A program made the translations under genes and the position numbers. From positions 1 through 8,456 of the forward strand of contig JAATVT010000112.1 of the NCBI GenBank assembly GCA_014523685.1: a stretch of DNA of 8,456 bases, given 5' to 3'. Origin of the DNA: Nitrososphaerales archaeon TH5893. Its GTDB lineage: Archaea > Thermoproteota > Nitrososphaeria > Nitrososphaerales > Nitrososphaeraceae. The notes under the pieces were generated by a model. That model had not been told where the DNA came from and ran no database searches. It saw only the letters and a program-made list of their open reading frames with translations. Shown here piece after piece: positions 5,788 through 8,456 of this stretch; positions within the stretch are counted from its first letter, which is position 1; every line of letters starts with the position of its first letter.

Positions 5788-5866
5788 TAGCTAAGAGCAG
5801 CAACTGAATTTCACTGTATGTGAGTACAGAGTGAAGTAATAGATCACCAATGGCCAACGACAGCTA
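5788..5866 (+). repeat. Dispersed repeat, copy B (pairs with 913-1000)
   Basis: Same orientation as copy A. It begins TAGCTAAG, shares TGAATTTC, TATGTGAGTAC and GAGTGAA, and ends CGACAGCTA, but lacks about 10 bp of copy A's middle. Its core folds better than in copy A: TTCACTGTA and TACAG-AG-TGAA pair around the loop tgtgag (CTGTA/TACAG perfect, then a 2-nt bulge). The right end overlaps the stop codon (TAG, 5864-5866) of the minus-strand membrane gene, so the repeat either inserted exactly there or supplies that gene's stop and 3' UTR. Confidence 0.7.
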
Positions 5867-6883
5867 ACTATGACCTTCATCATCCTTGTGTTTGGTCCTA
5901 AAGACGCCTAGAACACCTTTGCTCATCTCCGTCTGTATTAACTCCTGGAGCTGTTTTGACAATAGGTTGATGTCTTGATTATACTTATTTAAAGCAGACT
6001 CATAGTCGGCCAGTAGCTTTTCTGTGGTTTGTTTGTGTGTCTTATTTATTATGATAGAATCCCTTAATCCTAGTGCACGGCCAAAAACCTTATTGTGATC
6101 ATTTAGGGCTCTGAAAAGCTTTACCATGACATGTTGTATCTCAGAAGTTAAATTCCAATAATATGGTGAGGCCATCGCGGCTTCAAGCGCCTGAATAGAT
6201 AGATCGTCTGGAGATAATAACTCAGGTTCACTTTGATTATTTTGATCCTCACCCTCATCCTGAATGCCGATTGATTTTGTCAGCGACATTCTCCGTTTCA
6301 CGAGTTCTGCATTGTCATTAAGCTCTCCAAGTATGAGGCCGTAAATATTTCTCAACGCTTTCTTGTGGTTTCGAATTTCTTTGAATCTATCAAACCATGA
6401 GGTTACTATGTACACACCAATCAATGCTCCTAATATCACAATGCCAACCACAGCAGCTATTACAAGAGGTAAAGCAACCGCCGCTACTTCGTCCAATTTC
6501 GACTTAATTGACTCTACGCGGACGTCAACTTCATCTTCCACTCCTTTAAACACTGATTCGCCTATTGATTGTAATCTTGTGTCTATTCCTTGCTCTATTC
6601 CAGAGCTTAGGTTACCACTTAAGATTCCAGGACCTTGCAAAAGAGATAGTAAACCGTTACCTGACGAATCCTGTCTGGCCGCAAGGCCCGTAGCGGTGGA
6701 ATCATTTCTTCGCTGCCCTGACAGTAATTGTGCATCAACATCCAATGTCACTACTGAAAATACAACCGTAAACACCAAAAAGATCCAAACAATATAAGGA
6801 AAAATTGAAATGCTGCTCATATTGTTTCTGTAGAACGGTACCATCCATTTAGTAAGATAATTCTCATTCAGTAGTAAAATCAA
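5864..6883 (-). CDS. Two-TM membrane protein with cytoplasmic coiled-coil tail, function unknown
   Basis: Residues 27-46 are a hydrophobic segment (signal peptide or first TM; possible cleavage after VDA at 51). Then follows an 80-residue polar, Gly/Ser-rich stretch with sequons NDS (60) and NLS (91). An amphipathic helical region (96-133) with alternating charges leads into a clear TM at 134-162 (AAVALPLVIAAVVGIVILGA). A basic cytoplasmic side starts FDRFKEIRNHKK (164-175), followed by helices, an acidic linker (208-228) and a likely coiled coil at 285-320. The topology suggests an exported N domain and a large cytoplasmic C domain, possibly a scaffold or sensor-like protein; no enzymatic motif or known family is recognised. 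TTG 6883 is chosen because TATAAA lies about 30 bp upstream; ATG at codon 14 or 22 remain possible. The stop lies in repeat copy B. Confidence 0.75.
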   Translation of the reverse strand: MILLLNENYLTKWMVPFYRNNMSSISIFPYIVWIFLVFTVVFSVVTLDVDAQLLSGQRRNDSTATGLAARQDSSGNGLLSLLQGPGILSGNLSSGIEQGIDTRLQSIGESVFKGVEDEVDVRVESIKSKLDEVAAVALPLVIAAVVGIVILGALIGVYIVTSWFDRFKEIRNHKKALRNIYGLILGELNDNAELVKRRMSLTKSIGIQDEGEDQNNQSEPELLSPDDLSIQALEAAMASPYYWNLTSEIQHVMVKLFRALNDHNKVFGRALGLRDSIIINKTHKQTTEKLLADYESALNKYNQDINLLSKQLQELIQTEMSKGVLGVFRTKHKDDEGHS

Positions 6884-6909
6884 GTTATCTTGAAAGATGA
6901 ATCATTATG

Positions 6910-6920
6910 ATTTATACTTT
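6910..6920 (-). promoter_or_regulatory. TATA box for the two-TM protein gene
   Basis: The minus strand reads AAAGTATAAAT, a strong box A. Its centre is about 31 bp before the TTG at 6883, predicting a leader of about 6 nt and supporting the long start. Confidence 0.55.
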
Positions 6921-7195
6921 ACTACTTGTATCATAAGAATTTCATTCAAGGGAAAACCTTTCTCCCCTAAGTTTTCAAATTGAATTAGGGCAAGTCCAAT
7001 AATAATTCGATATTTCTCTCAACACATCTTTGATAAATTGGCTAGCTATCTCATCTAATCAATTCATCTGTATATTCCCTCCAGAACATACATCATGTAC
7101 AAACAATTTCTCATACTTCATTATTATCCATACTTGAATGGAATAATGCAACCAATTAAATTGAGTCGTGTTAACAAAATGAGTGATACTATATC
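6921..7195. other. Divergent spacer between the membrane protein and patatin genes
   Basis: AT-rich, with no supported gene. CAATTAAATTG at 7153-7163 is AT-rich, nearly palindromic and about 38 bp before the patatin TTG, and could be its box A. Minus-strand readings from 7059 upward lack start signals and gene-like composition. A 14-base stretch CTATCTCATCTAAT near 7045 also occurs near 1506 at the end of the arylsulfatase gene, probably by chance. Confidence 0.35.
7181..7187 (+). promoter_or_regulatory. Possible Shine-Dalgarno site before the patatin TTG
   Basis: GAGTGAT, 8 nt before TTG 7196, is an imperfect version of AGGTGAT and has the same spacing as at the arylsulfatase start. It includes the in-frame TGA (7184-7186) that blocks any longer protein. 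Confidence 0.4.
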
Positions 7196-8456
7196 TTGAG
7201 CGGTGACAATAAGAGCACAAATATTCCTGCAAAGGAAAGAGCCTTGGTATTGCAAGGTGGAGGATCCTTGGGTGCATATGAAGCCGGCGCATACAAAGGA
7301 ATGTACGAATTGCTTTCAGCCAAAGATGAAAAGGAGGGGAAAAAACAAAGTACTACCTTTAACATTATTGCGGGAACATCTATAGGTGCCATGAATGCAG
7401 CGGTGCTGACTAGTTATGTTGTTGAGAATCGTACTTATGAAGGCTCCGCAGAAAGACTCGTCGAATTTTGGGAGTACTTGTCTAAGGAGTCTAGAGTAGA
7501 GACCAATCCTTTCTTTAGCAAATGGTGGGAATATTGGCATGGTATTAGCAAAACAATAGCAACTGGAGAAGCAGCCAGAAGGTATTATTCAGCGAAAGAA
7601 TTTGCGCTATATGGAGCTCCGAATGTATTCTCACCTCTTGCCCCTATTCTTGATAACAGGTTTTTCGATTTTTTTAACATTTGGTTCCGCTTCAGCAACG
7701 CCCCGTTGAAAAGAAGCTTGGAGAAATTCGCTAAATTCCCGATAGGAACGAACCATGAAAATAATCAACCCAGACTAATATTGGTTGCAGTAGACGTAGC
7801 TAGTGGTTTACCCGTAACATTTGATAGTTATCCGAAAGAAGACGGTTCTAGGAAAACTGAATACGGAAAACTGATAAAAGAACAAGATAAGGATATAGGT
7901 TTTGAATACGTGATACGATATGACCATGGAATCACTGCGGATCAGGTTATGGCAAGCGGTTGCCTACCCGTGAATTTTGAATACTCTACGTTAGAGGTTG
8001 AAAGCTATAACCCAGAACCTAGTAATGTACAGGTTGAATTAAAGAAGAAAATTAGTGGGATAGATAGTGGTTACAGAAAAGAAATTCGATATTTCTGGGA
8101 TGGGGGGCTGATGTCTAATACACCATTAAGCCAGCTAGTTCTTTTACACAGAAGGTACTGGTACCTTCAAAGGGGATTAAAGGATAAAGTACCTGCACTA
8201 GGGGTATGTGTAATCAACGTGCATCCCACAAGACAGGAAGATATCCCAATGGATCATGATGGCGTATTAAACAGAAGCAATGATATCGCATTCTCCGATA
8301 GAAGTCATAGGGATGAAGAGATATTATTACTCATTTCGGACTACGTCGAGTTGGTAAGGGAATTAATAAGGATAGCTAAAGGAAGCGGGGTTAAAGATGA
8401 CGTCATTAATAACCTTATGAACCAGATGACATCGTACCATGGACAGTTCTTGAAAC
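7196..8456 (+). CDS. Patatin-like phospholipase/acyl hydrolase, 3' end beyond the window
   Basis: A Ser-Asp dyad lipid acyl hydrolase. Visible motifs: the oxyanion glycine loop QGGGSLGAYEAG (Gly21-23), the nucleophile elbow GTSIGA with Ser62, an internal VMASGCLPVNF block (the patatin ASxxxP region), and the catalytic Asp302 in FWDGGLMSNTPL. After that a C-terminal section has NRSNDIAFSDRSHRDEEI, resembling patatins that carry a DUF3734-type extension (recalled, not searched). There is no signal peptide, so action on the cytoplasmic membrane face is likely. The only possible start near the N terminus is TTG 7196, because a TGA lies 12 bp before it and the glycine loop starts at residue 21. 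420 codons are seen and the frame is open at the right edge, so the gene is incomplete only because of the window. Substrate unknown: phospholipids or other acyl esters. Archaeal ether lipids are not obvious substrates. Confidence 0.9.
   Translation, partial: MSGDNKSTNIPAKERALVLQGGGSLGAYEAGAYKGMYELLSAKDEKEGKKQSTTFNIIAGTSIGAMNAAVLTSYVVENRTYEGSAERLVEFWEYLSKESRVETNPFFSKWWEYWHGISKTIATGEAARRYYSAKEFALYGAPNVFSPLAPILDNRFFDFFNIWFRFSNAPLKRSLEKFAKFPIGTNHENNQPRLILVAVDVASGLPVTFDSYPKEDGSRKTEYGKLIKEQDKDIGFEYVIRYDHGITADQVMASGCLPVNFEYSTLEVESYNPEPSNVQVELKKKISGIDSGYRKEIRYFWDGGLMSNTPLSQLVLLHRRYWYLQRGLKDKVPALGVCVINVHPTRQEDIPMDHDGVLNRSNDIAFSDRSHRDEEILLLISDYVELVRELIRIAKGSGVKDDVINNLMNQMTSYHGQFLK

Noticed and set aside
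6363..6797. 144-codon plus-strand ORF
   Set aside because: Antisense shadow of the two-TM membrane protein; Thr/Ser/Pro-rich composition reflects the opposite strand.
7045..7060. 14-bp match to the arylsulfatase 3' end near 1506
   Set aside because: Flanks differ and AT-rich 14-mers of this kind can recur by chance.

Overview
The window looks like a chromosomal stretch of an ammonia-oxidising-type archaeon of the Nitrososphaeria (Thaumarchaeota), possibly near Nitrosocosmicus. This is inference. It rests on AT-rich TATA boxes about 25-30 bp upstream of starts with very short leaders, an archaeal Shine-Dalgarno AGGTGAT before some starts, several TTG starts, many N-glycosylation sequons in exported proteins, and long AT-rich intergenic spaces. 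No rRNA, tRNA, CRISPR array or intact transposase was seen.

Left part (1-1443): a clipped gene start leaves the left edge on the minus strand, behind a clear TATA box. A 55-codon minus-strand gene (515-682) encodes a Cys/His-rich, possibly zinc-binding protein. At 913-1000 lies an 88-bp repeat whose second copy is at 5788-5866. It is followed directly by a decayed 115-codon gene (1015-1359) broken by two in-frame TGA codons.

Middle (1444-5395): an exported type I arylsulfatase (minus strand, TTG start) has a complete set of catalytic residues. It is divergent from a short-ORF region and an exported, sequon-rich protein of unknown function. Next come a SnoaL-like ester cyclase-type protein (NTF2 fold) and a small hydrophilic gene that appears split by a +1 frameshift near 5203. 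The arylsulfatase spacer holds a symmetric TATA box and an 11-bp hairpin. The small gene has a 7-bp inverted repeat covering its ATG.

Right part (5396-8456): a gene-poor gap ends in the second repeat copy, which runs into the stop codon of a two-TM protein (minus strand). A divergent patatin-like phospholipase with catalytic Ser62 and Asp302 runs off the right edge.

No single pathway ties the genes together. The arylsulfatase (sulfate ester hydrolysis outside the membrane), the patatin (acyl ester hydrolysis) and the exported proteins suggest an accessory region for cell-envelope or scavenging functions. The two same-orientation repeats bracket about 4.8 kb with the sulfatase, exported protein, SnoaL-like gene and broken ORFs, so this block may be a rearrangement-prone unit.
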